Below are positions 34,080 through 44,619 of a stretch of DNA of 64,000 nt, in pieces; position 1 is the stretch's first letter; each line of letters opens with the position of its first letter. The notes beneath the pieces are model-generated. The model searched no databases, was not told the origin of the DNA, and worked only from the letters and a program-made list of their open reading frames with translations. Origin of the DNA: Desmodus rotundus (Eukaryota > Chordata > Mammalia > Chiroptera > Phyllostomidae); contig NC_071389.1 of assembly GCF_022682495.2 (NCBI RefSeq), forward strand, positions 99,675,951 through 99,739,950, read 5' to 3'. The position numbers and the translations under genes were made by a program.

Positions 34080-37000
34080 ATGGCAATGAATAAATACCTA
34101 TTGATAATAACATTAAATGTAAATGGATTAAATGCTCCAATCAAAAGACAAAGAATAGCTGAATGGATAAGAAAACATGACCCACACATATGCTGCCTAC
34201 AAAAGACCCATCTCAGGAGAAAAGACCTACACAGACTGAAAGTGAAGGGCTGGAAAGAAATTTTCCAAGCAAACGGACAGAAAAAAAAGCAGGGGTAGCA
34301 ACACTCTTATCAGACAAAATAGACTTCAATAGAAGGGCCATAAAAAGAGACCCAGAAGGTCACTTCATAATACTCAAAGGAAGAATCCACCAAGAAGACA
34401 TAAACGTTGTAAATATATATGCACCCAACATAGGAGCACCCAAATACATAAAGAAAATCTTGGAGGACTTCAAGAAAGATATTGACAGCAACACAATTAT
34501 AGTAGGGGACTTTAACACCCCACTGTCAAAAATGGACAGGTCTTCCAAACAAAATATCAACAAGGATATTGTGTCACATAACAATACCTCAGATGAAATG
34601 GACTTTACTGATATATAGAGAGCTTTTCATCCCAAAGCAAAATACACATTCTTTTCAAGTATACATGGAACTTTTTCAAAGATAGACCACTTCATAGGAC
34701 ACAAAGCAAGCCTCAACAAATTCAAGAAAATTGAAATCATGCCAAGCATTTTCTCTGACCACAAGGGACTGAAAGTAGAAACATACCCCAAAGGAAAAAA
34801 CCCAAAACACTCAAAATCATGGAGACTGAATAGCATGCTATTAAACAATGAATGGGTCAAGAACGAGATTAGGGAAGAAAACAAAAACTTTCTGGAAACA
34901 AATGTAAATGAATTCAAAACAAACCATACCTATGGGACACATCAAAGGCAGTCCTGAGAGAGTAGTTCATAGCATACAGGCCTACCTCATAACGATAGAA
35001 ACATTTCAAACAAACAACCTAACCCTACGCCTACAAGAACTCGAGGAACAACAACAAAGACAGCCCAGAGCAAGCAGAAGGAAGGAAATGACCAAGATCA
35101 GAGCAGAGTTAAACGACATAGAGACTAAAAGCACAATTCTAAGGATCAATGAATCCAGGAGTTGGTTCTTTGAAAAGATAAACAAAATCGACAAGCCTTT
35201 AAGCAGGCTCATCAAGAAAAGAAGAGAGAGGTCCAAATAAACATAATCAGAAATGAAAGAAGAAAGGCTATAACTGATACCACAGAAATACAAAAGATTG
35301 TAAGAAATTACTACAAAGAACTGTATGCCAAGAAATTTGAAACCCTAGGTGAAATGGACACATTTCTAGAAAAATATAATCTTCCAGAACTCAATGAAGA
35401 AGAAGCAGAAAACCTGCACAGACCAGTAACAGCAGATGAAATTGAAGCACTCATCAAAAAACTCCCAACACACAAAAGCCTTGGAACAGATGGTTTCACA
35501 GGAGAATTCTACAAAGCATTCAAGGAAGAACTATCCCCTATCCTTCACAGACTATTCGAAAAAATCCACACTGATGGAAGACTCCCAACGTCTTTTTATG
35601 AAGCCAGCATCATCCTAATCCCAAAACCAGACAAAGACACAATGAAGAAAGAAAACTTCAGGCCAATATCCCTGATGAACATAGATGCTAAAATTCTCAA
35701 CAAAATATTGGCAAACCCCATCCAGCAATACATTAAAAAGATCATCCACCATGACCAAGTGGGATTCATCCCAGGGATGCAAGGATTGTACAATATTTGC
35801 AAATCAATAAAAATAATACATCACATCAACAACAGCAAAGACAAAAATCACATGATCATATCAACAGATGCAGAAAAAGCATTTGATAAGATACAACACC
35901 CATTTCTGATAAAAACACTCAGCAAAGTGGGAATAGAGGGAGCATTCCTCAACATAATAAAGGCCATATATGAGAGACCTACAACCAACATCATACTCAA
36001 TGGACAAAAACTTAGAGCTTTCCCACTAAGATCAGGAACAAGACAAGGATGCCCTCTCTCACCACTCATATTCAACATAGTACTGGAAGTCCTAGCCACA
36101 GCAATCAGACAAGAAAAAGCAGTAAAAGGCATCCAAATTGGAAAGGAGGAAATGAAACTGTCACTGTGTGCAGATGACATGATAGTGTACATGGAAAATC
36201 CTATAGACTCCACCAAAAAACTACCTGACTTAATAAATGAATTTGGCAAAAGAGCTGAATACAAAGTCAATACTCAGAGATCAAAGGCATTCCTCTATAC
36301 CAACAATGAAACTGCAGAAACAGAAATCAGGAAAAAAATCCCATTTGACATAGCAACAAGAAAAATCAAGTACCTAGGAATAAACCTAACCAAGGAGGTA
36401 AAAGACCTGTACTCAGAAAACTACACAACACTGAAGAAAGAAATTAAGGAAGACACAAACAAATGGAAGCAAGTAGCATGTTCATGGATTGGAAGAATTA
36501 ACATCATCAAAATGGCCATACTATCCAAAGCAATTTATAGATTCAATACAATCCCTACTTGAGTACCCATGACATATTTCACAGATATAGAACAAACATT
36601 TCAGAAATTTATATGGAACCATAAACGACCCCGAATAGCTGCAGCAATTTTGGGAAAGAAGAACAAAGCAGGAGGGATCACAATACCTGATATCACACTG
36701 TATTACAAGGCCACTGTCATCAAAACAACCTGATACTGGCATAAAAACAGGCACATAGACCAATGGAACAGTACAGAGAGTCCAGAAATAAACTGAAGTC
36801 TTTACAGTCAATTAATATTTGACAAAGGAGACAGGAGCATAAAATGGAGCAAAAACAACCTCTTCAGCAAATGGTGTTGGGAGATCTGGACAGCTACGTG
36901 CAAAAAAATGAAACTAGATCACCAGCTTACGCCATAGACAAAATAGAACTCGTGATAGATAAAAGACTTAAATAGAAGTCGTAAGACCATAAAAGTCCTA

Positions 37001-37891
37001 GAGGAAAACATTGGCAGGAAAACCTCAGACATTCCTCGCAGCAACATCCTCACAGATATGTCCCCTAAAGTAAGGGACATAAAGGAAAGAATAAACAAAT
37101 GGGACCTCATCAAAATCAAAAGCTTCTGCATGGCTAAAGAAAACAGCACCAAATTACAAAGAGAACCAACAGTATGGGAATACATATTGCTAATGATACC
37201 TCAGACAAGGGCCTGATCTCCAAAATGTATAAGGAATTCACACGACTCCACTCCAGGAAGACAAACAACCCAATTAAAAAATGGGCAAAGGACTTGAACA
37301 GACACTTCTCCAAGGAAGACATACAGAGGTACCAGAGACATATGAAAAGATGCTCAGCATCACTAGCCATCAGAGAGATGCACATTAAAACTACAGTGAG
37401 GTACCCTCTCACACCAGTCAGAGTGGCCATCATAAACAAATCCACAAACAAATGTTGGAGAGGATGCGGAGAAAAGGGAACCTAGTGCACTGTCGGTGGG
37501 AATGCAGACTGGTGAGGCCACTGTGGAAAACAGTATGGAATTTCCTCAGAAAACTAAAAATGGAACTGCCCTTTGACCCAGCAATTCCGCTGCTGGCATT
37601 ATACCCTAAGAACCCTGAAACACCCATCCAAAAGAACCTGTGCACCCCAATGTTCATAGCAGCACAATTTACAGTAGCCAAGTACTGGAAGGAACCTTAG
37701 TGCCCATCAGCAAACGAGTGGATCCAAATCTATGGTATATTTACACAATGGAATTCTATGCAGCAGAGAGAAAGAAGGAGCTTATACCCTTTGCAACAGC
37801 ATGGATGAAACTGGAGAGGATTATGCTAAGTGAAATAAGCCAGGCGGTGAGGGACAAATACCATAGGATTTCACCTTTAAGTGGAACATAA
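34080..37891 (+). pseudogene. L1 ORF2 (endonuclease-reverse transcriptase), broken but with a long RT frame
   Basis: ATG 34080 (MAMNKYLLIITLNVNGLN). The endonuclease domain has a frameshift near 34290, continues in another frame (YAPN, VGDFNTPLS) and stops at TAG 34616-34618 after MDFTDI. A central part follows (34739-34957, 34908-35240). A 402-codon frame (35354-36562) holds the reverse transcriptase: [40 protein letters not shown] and the catalytic CADD (36166-36177). TGA at 36560-36562 ends it. The C-terminal third runs to the normal TAA at 37889-37891, past the Cys-rich region near 37450-37510. The broken state means no autonomous activity. Confidence 0.93.
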
Positions 37892-38034
37892 TCAACAGAA
37901 GAAAAAAGCAAACAAAATATAACCAGAGACATTGAATTTAAGAACAATCTAACAATGGACAGGCAGGAGTGGGGATGGGACAGTGAGTAGAGGGGATTAC
38001 AGGCACTCCTATAAAGGATACATGGACAAAATCA

Positions 38035-38099
38035 GGGTGGAGGGTGGAGGTGGGGGAGGGAGGGGGCTTGGGCTGGGGTGGGGTGGAGGGATGGGAGAA
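38035..38099 (+). other. G-rich L1 3' UTR tract (G-quadruplex-type)
   Basis: Repeated GGG/GGGG runs separated by 1-4 bases (GGGTGGAGGGTGGAGGTGGGG and onward). Comparable tracts lie at 59745-59806 and in HAL1 D (63133-63200). L1 3' UTR G-quadruplexes are known in other mammals; folding here is inferred. Confidence 0.7.
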
Positions 38100-38156
38100 A
38101 AGGCACACAACTGTAATTGAATAACAATAAAATTTAAAATTGAAAAAATAAATAAA

Positions 38157-38572
38157 TATTAGTGATTTGAAACAAAGTTTCTGGCATACTTCCATTACCA
38201 GCAGCACAGGTCTGGGCGTCCAATCGGTCTTTGTGTGTGTGATGGATGCCAGCCCTGCCTCTTCTCTGCTGTTATGAGGATTCTTGGAGGCAGCTTATGT
38301 GCGGCCCTGGCACCAAAGCAGCATTTCCTAATGTCATTCATTGTGCTGGGTACAAATATGACTTAGTAGGAGTAATAGAATTAATGGGTTTTTTGGGACT
38401 GTGTTCTATTCTGTTGAGCTGTTCATCTATACCCATGCCAGGACCATTTTGCTTTAATGTCTTGAGGTCTGATAGAACGTTTTATTTTTATTTATTGATT
38501 TTTATTTTTTTTTAAATTGTTGAGTTTATTGGGGTGACATTGGTTAATAAAATTATATAGGTTTCAAGTATT
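38157..38572 (+). other. Candidate 3'-transduced flank of L1 copy 3
   Basis: About 410 bp between the L1 poly(A)-like end and the right target duplication. It contains unique sequence (38160-38370), then old minus-strand L1 scraps (about 38380-38470 and 38490-38570). An AATAAA at 38546-38551 lies about 20 nt before the end, a normal distance for polyadenylation. The final A tail is almost absent (merged with the AAAAA of the duplication), which is the weak point. Confidence 0.6.
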
Positions 38573-38589
38573 AAAAATGTTTGAATATA

Positions 38590-39340
38590 AAAGAAGAAAT
38601 GAGACATCTCTAAAATGCAGTTCTGTACAATGCAATATGACTGCTATAAAGCACTTAAATATTTAATAAAAATACAAATTGCAAGTTCTTTGGATCACCC
38701 AATATATATCTCCTCTTCATAAGCAGGTTAATTTTTAAATATTTTTTTGTGCTAAAAGCACAGAATACAGCTGAAATCTAGAGGCAGCTTAATGAGCTCT
38801 TGCCAAACAGCAGATAAGTATGTACAACTAAATATATTAAACCCAATTTGCAAGTTGGCACAGCTGGCATGATATTCCTTGGGCTGCATCAGTATTCAGA
38901 CCTAACTTTAATCATTACATTGCCATAAATTTAAGCTTCTTAAAATGAGTTGTGAAATTTTGTACTTTATTTGACATCATTAAACCAACTTCTTCTGAAT
39001 CTCATTTTTCCTAAATATAACAAGAACAATAAGAACAAAACACTTAACTTTTGGCTGTCTTTGAATAAGGAAGGCAAAGATTATGTTACATTTTAGTAAT
39101 CAAAAGCACTTACTATTTTAAACCCTCAACTAAAACTATTCAACTTGTGAACAGATGGCCACAATCAAACATAAATGACATGGGAGGACTTGCCTTAATT
39201 ACTCAAACAATTTTAACTCCATTCCAATGACTGGGAACCAGAGACCAATAGGGAAAAAATGAGCAAATTAGTTAAAGGTCTTCAGAAATAAATGTATTCC
39301 ATAATTTGTAGAAACCTATGAATAATACACTTAGTACATT
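38590..39340. other. Intergenic DNA without recognised genes
   Basis: AT-rich unique sequence. No repeat or coding signal seen. Confidence 0.6.
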
Positions 39341-39664
39341 TAAAAAAATTTTTATTCTTTTTAAATTAAATCATTTTTATTGCTATTCTATTACAGTTGT
39401 CCCAATTTTTCTCCTTTTGCTCTCCTCTTCCCATCACACCCCAACTCTCACAGTCAATCCCCACTTCATTGTCCATGTTCATGGGTCCTTTGACGCCTTC
39501 ACCTTCTTTCAATCAGTCCCCACTTCCCTCTCCCCTCTTACAGCTGTTAGTCTATTCCATGATTTTATTTTGCTCATTTGTTTATTTTGTTCATTAGATT
39601 CCTGTTATAAATGAGATCATATGATATTTGTCTTTCACCAACTGTCTTATTTTACTTAACATAA
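39341..39664 (-). mobile_element. 5'-truncated bat L1, 3' UTR
   Basis: T-rich start, TTGCTATTCTATTACAGTTG (complement of the L1 3' terminus), a C-rich UTR and the end-of-ORF2 marker near 39590-39660 (GAGATCATATGATATTTGTC). Confidence 0.85.
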
Positions 39665-40086
39665 AAAACCACAAAATTTTCCCCATCACAATTTTATCTG
39701 TAGCCAGCTCTATCTTGAAAATGTATCTTTCAACAATTCAGATCAAATGCTAGTTAAACATTAAGTTTACTGTTAATCCTTTTAGTCTATACCATTTCCC
39801 TGAATTTAGATTTCAAATATATTAATAATATTTTGTTACAATTTACCAGCAATACTTGGATTTTTAACATTCTTTTCCTTTAAGAAAGTTTTCTATCAGA
39901 ATAAAATAATGCTTAAAACATTACAAAGTATCAATATATATTCCACACGTGATACCTTTCTTGTTGTGTTTTATTCTAGGATTTATGGTTGGTGAACTTG
40001 ATTTAAGATCAGATAGATTAAAAAATCACAAAAACCTCTCCAAGAACAATATCATATCCAATCACTTTGGATCTTTTACACATTTT
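39665..40086. other. Intergenic DNA without recognised genes
   Basis: AT-rich; nothing recognised. Confidence 0.55.
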
Positions 40087-40292
40087 TAAAAGATTTTATT
40101 TTTATTTATTTTTAGAGAGGGGGGAGGGAGGGAGAAAGAGAGAAGGAGAAACATCAATGTGTTGCTGCCTCTCATGCACCCCTACTAGGGACCTGACCCA
40201 CAATCCACGCATGTGCCCTGACTGGGAATTGAACCGGTGACCCTTTGATTTAAAGGCCGGCACTCAGTCCAGAAAGCCACACCAGCAGGGGC
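40087..40292 (-). mobile_element. VES-type bat SINE
   Basis: Tail AAAGATTTTATTTTTATTTA, then GGGAGGGAGGGAGAAAGAGA and ATCAATGTGTTGCTGCCTC. The tRNA-like head contains TGCCCTGACTGGGAATTGAA, CCGGTGACCC and CACACCAGCAGGGGC. Same family and orientation as 23438-23641. Confidence 0.92.
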
Positions 40293-40312
40293 TCTTTTAC
40301 ACCTTTTTCATT

Positions 40313-41840
40313 GGTAATTTATTTCTTTAATTTATTGAAGTGAAATTGGTTAATAAAATTGTATGTGTTTCAGGTATACAATTTTACAATCTATTACCTG
40401 TATATGGCATTGTGTGTTTACCACTCGAAGTTTCCTTCCATCATCATTTATTCCTCCTTTAGGTTCTTCTACCTCCCCTTACTCTCCCCTGTTCCCTATG
40501 GCTATCACCATACTGTTGTCTGCATCCATAAATCTTTGTTTTCTTTTTTGCTTCATCCTTTCACTCTTCTCAAGCAGCCCCCAACCTCCTACCCTCAGAT
40601 AGCTGTCAGTCTGTTCTCTCTATCCATGAATCTGTCTTCACATTATTTGTTGGTTTATTTTGTTCATTAGATTCCACATATAAGTGAAGTCATGTGGTAC
40701 TTGTATTTTTCTGACAGGCTTTAACTTAGCATAGTACTCTTTAGGTACAACCATACTGTCACAAATGGTAAGATTTCCTTCTTTTTAAGGGTAATATTCC
40801 ATTGTGTAAATGTACCACAGGTTTTTATCCAGTCATCTACTAATGGCCAGTGGGTCTACTTCCAAATCTTGCCTATTGTAAATAATGCTGCAATGAACAT
40901 AGGGGTGCATATATCCTCTCAAATTAGTGTTTTGGGTTTCTTCAGACATATATTCCAAGAAGTGGAATTGCTGGGTCAAAGACAGTTCCATGTTTAATTG
41001 ATGAGGTAACTCCATACTGATTTAAAACAGTTGCCACACCAATCTTCTGGTCTTTGAAAGAATGAGCACCATTGACAAACTTTTAAGCAAACTCATAAAA
41101 AAAGAGAGAGGGGGAAAGGACCCAAATCAATAAAATAAGAAAAAAAGGGGGAAAAGTAACAAAGGACACCAAAGAAATACAAAGGATTGCAACAAAATGT
41201 TATATGCCAACAAATTAGACAAACTGAGAAGAAATGGATAAATGCCTAAAAACATATAGTCTTCCAAACTGAATCATGAAGAAGCAGAGAATCTGAATAA
41301 ACAGATTAAAATGAGTGAAATTTTAGCAGCAATCAAAAAACGCCCAACACTTGAAGCAAAATATATCCAGAGACATTGAAATAAAGGACAAAATGAGAGT
41401 AACCAGAGGGGAGGGGAATAACAGTGGGAAGAAGGGGAAGGGTTGTCAAGAAACATGTATAAATGACCTATGGACAAAGCCTGAAGAGGGTAAAATTGAG
41501 GGTGGGAGGTGGCAGGTAGGTGGGGAGGAGGAAAGTTGTGGCAGGAAAATGGAGATAACTGTACTTGAACAACAATAAAAAAACCCCAAAAAACAAAACC
41601 CCCAAAACAACAACAACAACAACAAAACTTCCAACAAAAATAGTCCTCGACCAGATGGCTTCAAAGGTGAATTTCACCAAACATTCAAGAAGTAATAACT
41701 TTTCTTCTCAAACTATTCCAAAAAATTCAAGAGGAGTGATGACTCCTAAGTTCATTTTACAAGGCCAGAATTATCTTAATTCCAAATCCAGATAAAGACA
41801 CTGCAAAGAGAGAAAATTATAGGCCAATATTTCTTTATTT
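40313..41840 (-). mobile_element. Older L1 with 5' inversion (twin-priming structure)
   Basis: 40313-41050 is minus-strand L1: 3' terminus (TTGGTTAATAAAATTGTATG), 3' UTR and the end of ORF2 (a 61-residue stretch on minus at 41015-40833 includes MHPYVHCSIIYN). At about 41050 the orientation flips. 41050-41350 plus 41626-41840 is plus-strand ORF2 from further upstream in the element (GAATGAGCACCATTGACAAA; CAGATAAAGACACTGCAAAG). Upstream sequence inverted against the 3' part is the hallmark of twin priming. A younger L1 3' end (41351-41625) interrupts the inverted arm. Confidence 0.7.
41351..41625 (+). mobile_element. L1 3' UTR fragment nested in the inverted L1 arm
   Basis: Starts AGCAAAATATATCCAGAGAC, passes through a G-rich UTR and ends CTTGAACAACAATAAAAAAA. 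Similar flanks, AAAAAACGCCCAACA and AAAACTTCCAACA, act as a diverged duplication of about 13-15 bp. An A-rich CAACAA stretch follows the tail. Confidence 0.8.
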
Positions 41841-41849
41841 TCCTTCCAA

Positions 41850-42838
41850 TATTTCATTTTTAAACTATTTTTTATTGTTGTTCAACAACAGTTGTCTCAA
41901 TTTTCCCCCCACCACTCCTCCCACATCAGCTGTCCTCACTTCCCACCCTCGATCTCACCACCCCTTGGCTCTGTCCATGTGTCCTTTATAGATCTTCCTG
42001 AAAACCCTTTCCCCCTTTCTCCTCCCCCATTATCTCCTCCCACCTCCCTTCTAGTAACTGTCAGTTTGTTCCCAATTTCAACGTCTCTGGTTATATTTTG
42101 CTTGCTTGTTTGTTTTTTGATTAGGTCACACTTAAGGTGAGATCATATGGTATTTGTCTTTCACCACCTGGCTTATTTCTCTTAGCATAATGCTCTCCAT
42201 TTCCATCCAGGCTGTTTCAAAGGGTAGAATTTTTTTCTTAGTGCTACATAGTATTCCATCAGGTAATGTACCAGTTTTTTGATCCATTCATTTACTGATG
42301 GGCACTTAGGTTGCTTCCAGCACTTGGTTATTGTAAATTGTGCTACCATGAACATTGGGGTACATAAATTCTTTTGGATTGATATTTCAGGGTTCTTAGC
42401 ATATAATCTCAGCAGTGGAATTGCCAGGTCAAAAGGCAGTTCTATTTTTAGTTTTCTGAGGAAATTCCATACTGTTTTCCACAGTGGCCTCACCAGTCTG
42501 CTTTACCACCAACAGTGCACTAGGGTTCCCTTTTCTCCACATCCTCTCCAACACTTGTTGTTTGTTGATCTGTTATGATGACCATTCTGACCAGTGTGAA
42601 GTGGTATCTCATTGTGGTTTTAACTTGCAACTCTCTGATAGCTAGCGATACTGAGCATCTTTCATGTCTCAGGACCCTCTGTATGTCCTCCTTGGAGAAG
42701 TGTCTGTTCAAGTCCTTTGCCCATTTTTTAATTGGGTTGTTTGTCTTTCTGGAGTGGAGTTGTGTGAGTTCTTTATATATTTTGGAGATCAGGCCCTTGT
42801 CTGAGGTATCATTGGCAAATACGTTTTCCCATACAATT
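41850..42838 (-). mobile_element. 5'-truncated bat L1 with 3' UTR and ORF2 C-terminus
   Basis: Minus: TTTTTTATTGTTGTTCAACAACAG terminus near 41865, a C-rich 3' UTR, and the last third of ORF2 (on minus, [20 protein letters not shown] and [20 protein letters not shown]). It ends abruptly at about 42838, head-to-head with the plus-strand fragment that follows. Confidence 0.88.
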
Positions 42839-43033
42839 GGACCAGAGGGGAGAGGGGAGGGAATTTCAGGGGAAAAGGGTGAAGGGTTTGTAGGAACAAT
42901 TATAAAGGACACATGGACAATAACGGGGAGGGGGTTGGAAATGAGAGGGAGGGAGGTGGGGAGGTCTGGGGGTTAGGCGGGGGTGGGGGGAAAAGGCAGA
43001 GAACTGTACTTGAACAACAATAAAATTTAAAAA
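42839..43033 (+). mobile_element. L1 3' UTR fragment
   Basis: Plus: ACCAGAGGGGAGAGGGGAGG start, G-rich UTR, CTTGAACAACAATAAAATTT end with an A-rich tail. Confidence 0.85.
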
Positions 43034-43071
43034 AACACAAAATGTACTGCATTATAAAAAAAAACAAACAA

Positions 43072-43495
43072 ACTAGGGTACATTTACACAGTGGAATTCT
43101 ACACAGCAGAAAGAAAGAAGGAGCTCCTGCTGTTTATGACAGCATGGATGGAACTGGAGAGCATTATGCTAAGTGAAATAAGCCAGGTGGTGAAAGACAA
43201 ATACCATATGAAATCACCTTTAAGTGGAACCTAATCAACAAAACAAAGCGAGCAAAATATAACCAGAGACATTGAAATTAAGTATACAATGTGACAGTAA
43301 CCAGAGGAAAGGTGGGAGGGCATAATGGGATGTAAGGGGAGGAAGAGTTTTCAGGAACAGCTATGAAGGACTCATAGACAAAATCTAGGTGGGTGGAATC
43401 AGGGGAGGGAGGTGGGGAAGGCTGTGGTGAAGGGGAGTAGTGGGGTGTTAATTTAGACAACTGTACTTGAACAACATTAAAACAGTTTTAAAAAG
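43072..43495 (+). mobile_element. 5'-truncated bat L1 3' end
   Basis: Last codons of ORF2 (TGGAATTCTACACAGCAGAA), stop region CACCTTTAAGTGGAACCTAA, G-rich UTR and ACTTGAACAACATTAAAACA end. Confidence 0.87.
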
Positions 43496-43985
43496 TTTGT
43501 GTGAGTAATTTCTGATATACTTCCTAGAAATTTAATTTATTCAGCCTTTAAAAATGTAATGCCTGTGTTTCCACCACTTTCAGGAAAATATGGCAACCAT
43601 TAAATGTAAAGACTTTAGTTAACAATTAAAATGAATAATTTACAGCAGTTTTTTGTCCAGGCCTTGACAGTAAGGAGAAACTGCGTTGAACAGTATTTCT
43701 TAGGCTCTCATTATCACACTGGACCATATGTAGGTCTGTGATGGTTAGCACCTAATTTGGCAGAATGAATCCATGTTGTGCTAGACCAAGGATTTAAGCT
43801 GCATGTGCAGAACAAGTCTTATCACTCACTCTATTTTACAGCCTATGGTGAATTATGTCAGGGTAACCCACTTGAAGTGAGGTCCTGATGTTGGCTCACT
43901 CTTTCTATTCATTACTGCTATTTCTCTGCATTTTAGACACCCCATTTTAGGAGGCTTGCATAAGCTCCTTGCTTCCATGACATTT
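43496..43985. other. Intergenic DNA without recognised genes
   Basis: Unique sequence; no gene or repeat recognised. Confidence 0.55.
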
Positions 43986-44180
43986 TTAAAAAGTATTCTT
44001 TATATGATGCCCAGAATGATTCCCCTAAAAAGATGTGATTGTCAGTCTGCTTGCTTTGGGTTGTTTTGGTGGCTTGCCTCTTCCCACAAGACAAAACCTA
44101 AACTCCCTACAATGGATTTACAGCCATTCTTTGATTACCTCTGCTGTTCTGTTACTCCTCAATGTCTCATTTATAAACAT
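43986..44180. mobile_element. Possible L2 fragment
   Basis: AAGACAAAACCTAAACTCCC followed by ACAATGGATTTACAGCCATT and TTTGATTACCTCTGCTG resembles the L2 3' region. Very diverged. Confidence 0.4.
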
Positions 44181-44619
44181 TAGATAATAAAACAAATAAA
44201 TATATGGAAAACTATATGAGGAGTATATGTACCCATTAAGACTGGGCAGATATTTACATTTTCCTGTTTGATGTAAATATGCCTAACGGACCAACTCCCA
44301 CTTCTTCCCTCCCTCACCTCCCATTCATTTTTTGAAGATTCATGGACATTTTCATGTGTCTACTAGATATGTCTATATGCACAAATAAAATACATTACAT
44401 GCAATTGTACAATATGATGCATAATGTCTTTTAAATTTTTTCCTTTTTTGGACTTTAGATGCAAATAATTAAATAAATAATATTTTATTATGTATAGTGT
44501 ACTGTTGCCATCGGTCCACACAAAGCCCCTTTCTTTTTTCATTTTAATATTTTTTCTCTTCATCCCTCATTCCCACATGAACCTTCCCCCTCAGTTAAAT
44601 GTATGTGACATTAAAAGGG
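44181..44619. other. Intergenic DNA
   Basis: AT-rich; possibly includes the degraded 3' end of the old L1 that follows, but I cannot prove it. Confidence 0.5.

Larger units (their letters stand above)
30631..38572 (+). mobile_element. LINE-1 copy 3, full length, with solo LTR insert and 3' extension
   Basis: Complete L1 plan: 5' UTR 30631-32288, ORF1 32289-33219, ORF2 34080-37891, 3' UTR to about 38150. An 810-bp LTR sits between ORF1 and ORF2. A perfect duplication AAAAATGTTTGAATATA flanks a larger interval (30614-30630 and 38573-38589), so about 410 extra bases downstream of the L1 3' end belong to the insertion. The target context TT/AAAAA fits L1 endonuclease. It is the most complete L1 here, but it carries several stops and frameshifts. 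Confidence 0.93.

Noticed and set aside
35354..36562. 402-codon open frame as a possible host gene
   Set aside because: It is L1 reverse transcriptase ([15 protein letters not shown] box) in a damaged L1.
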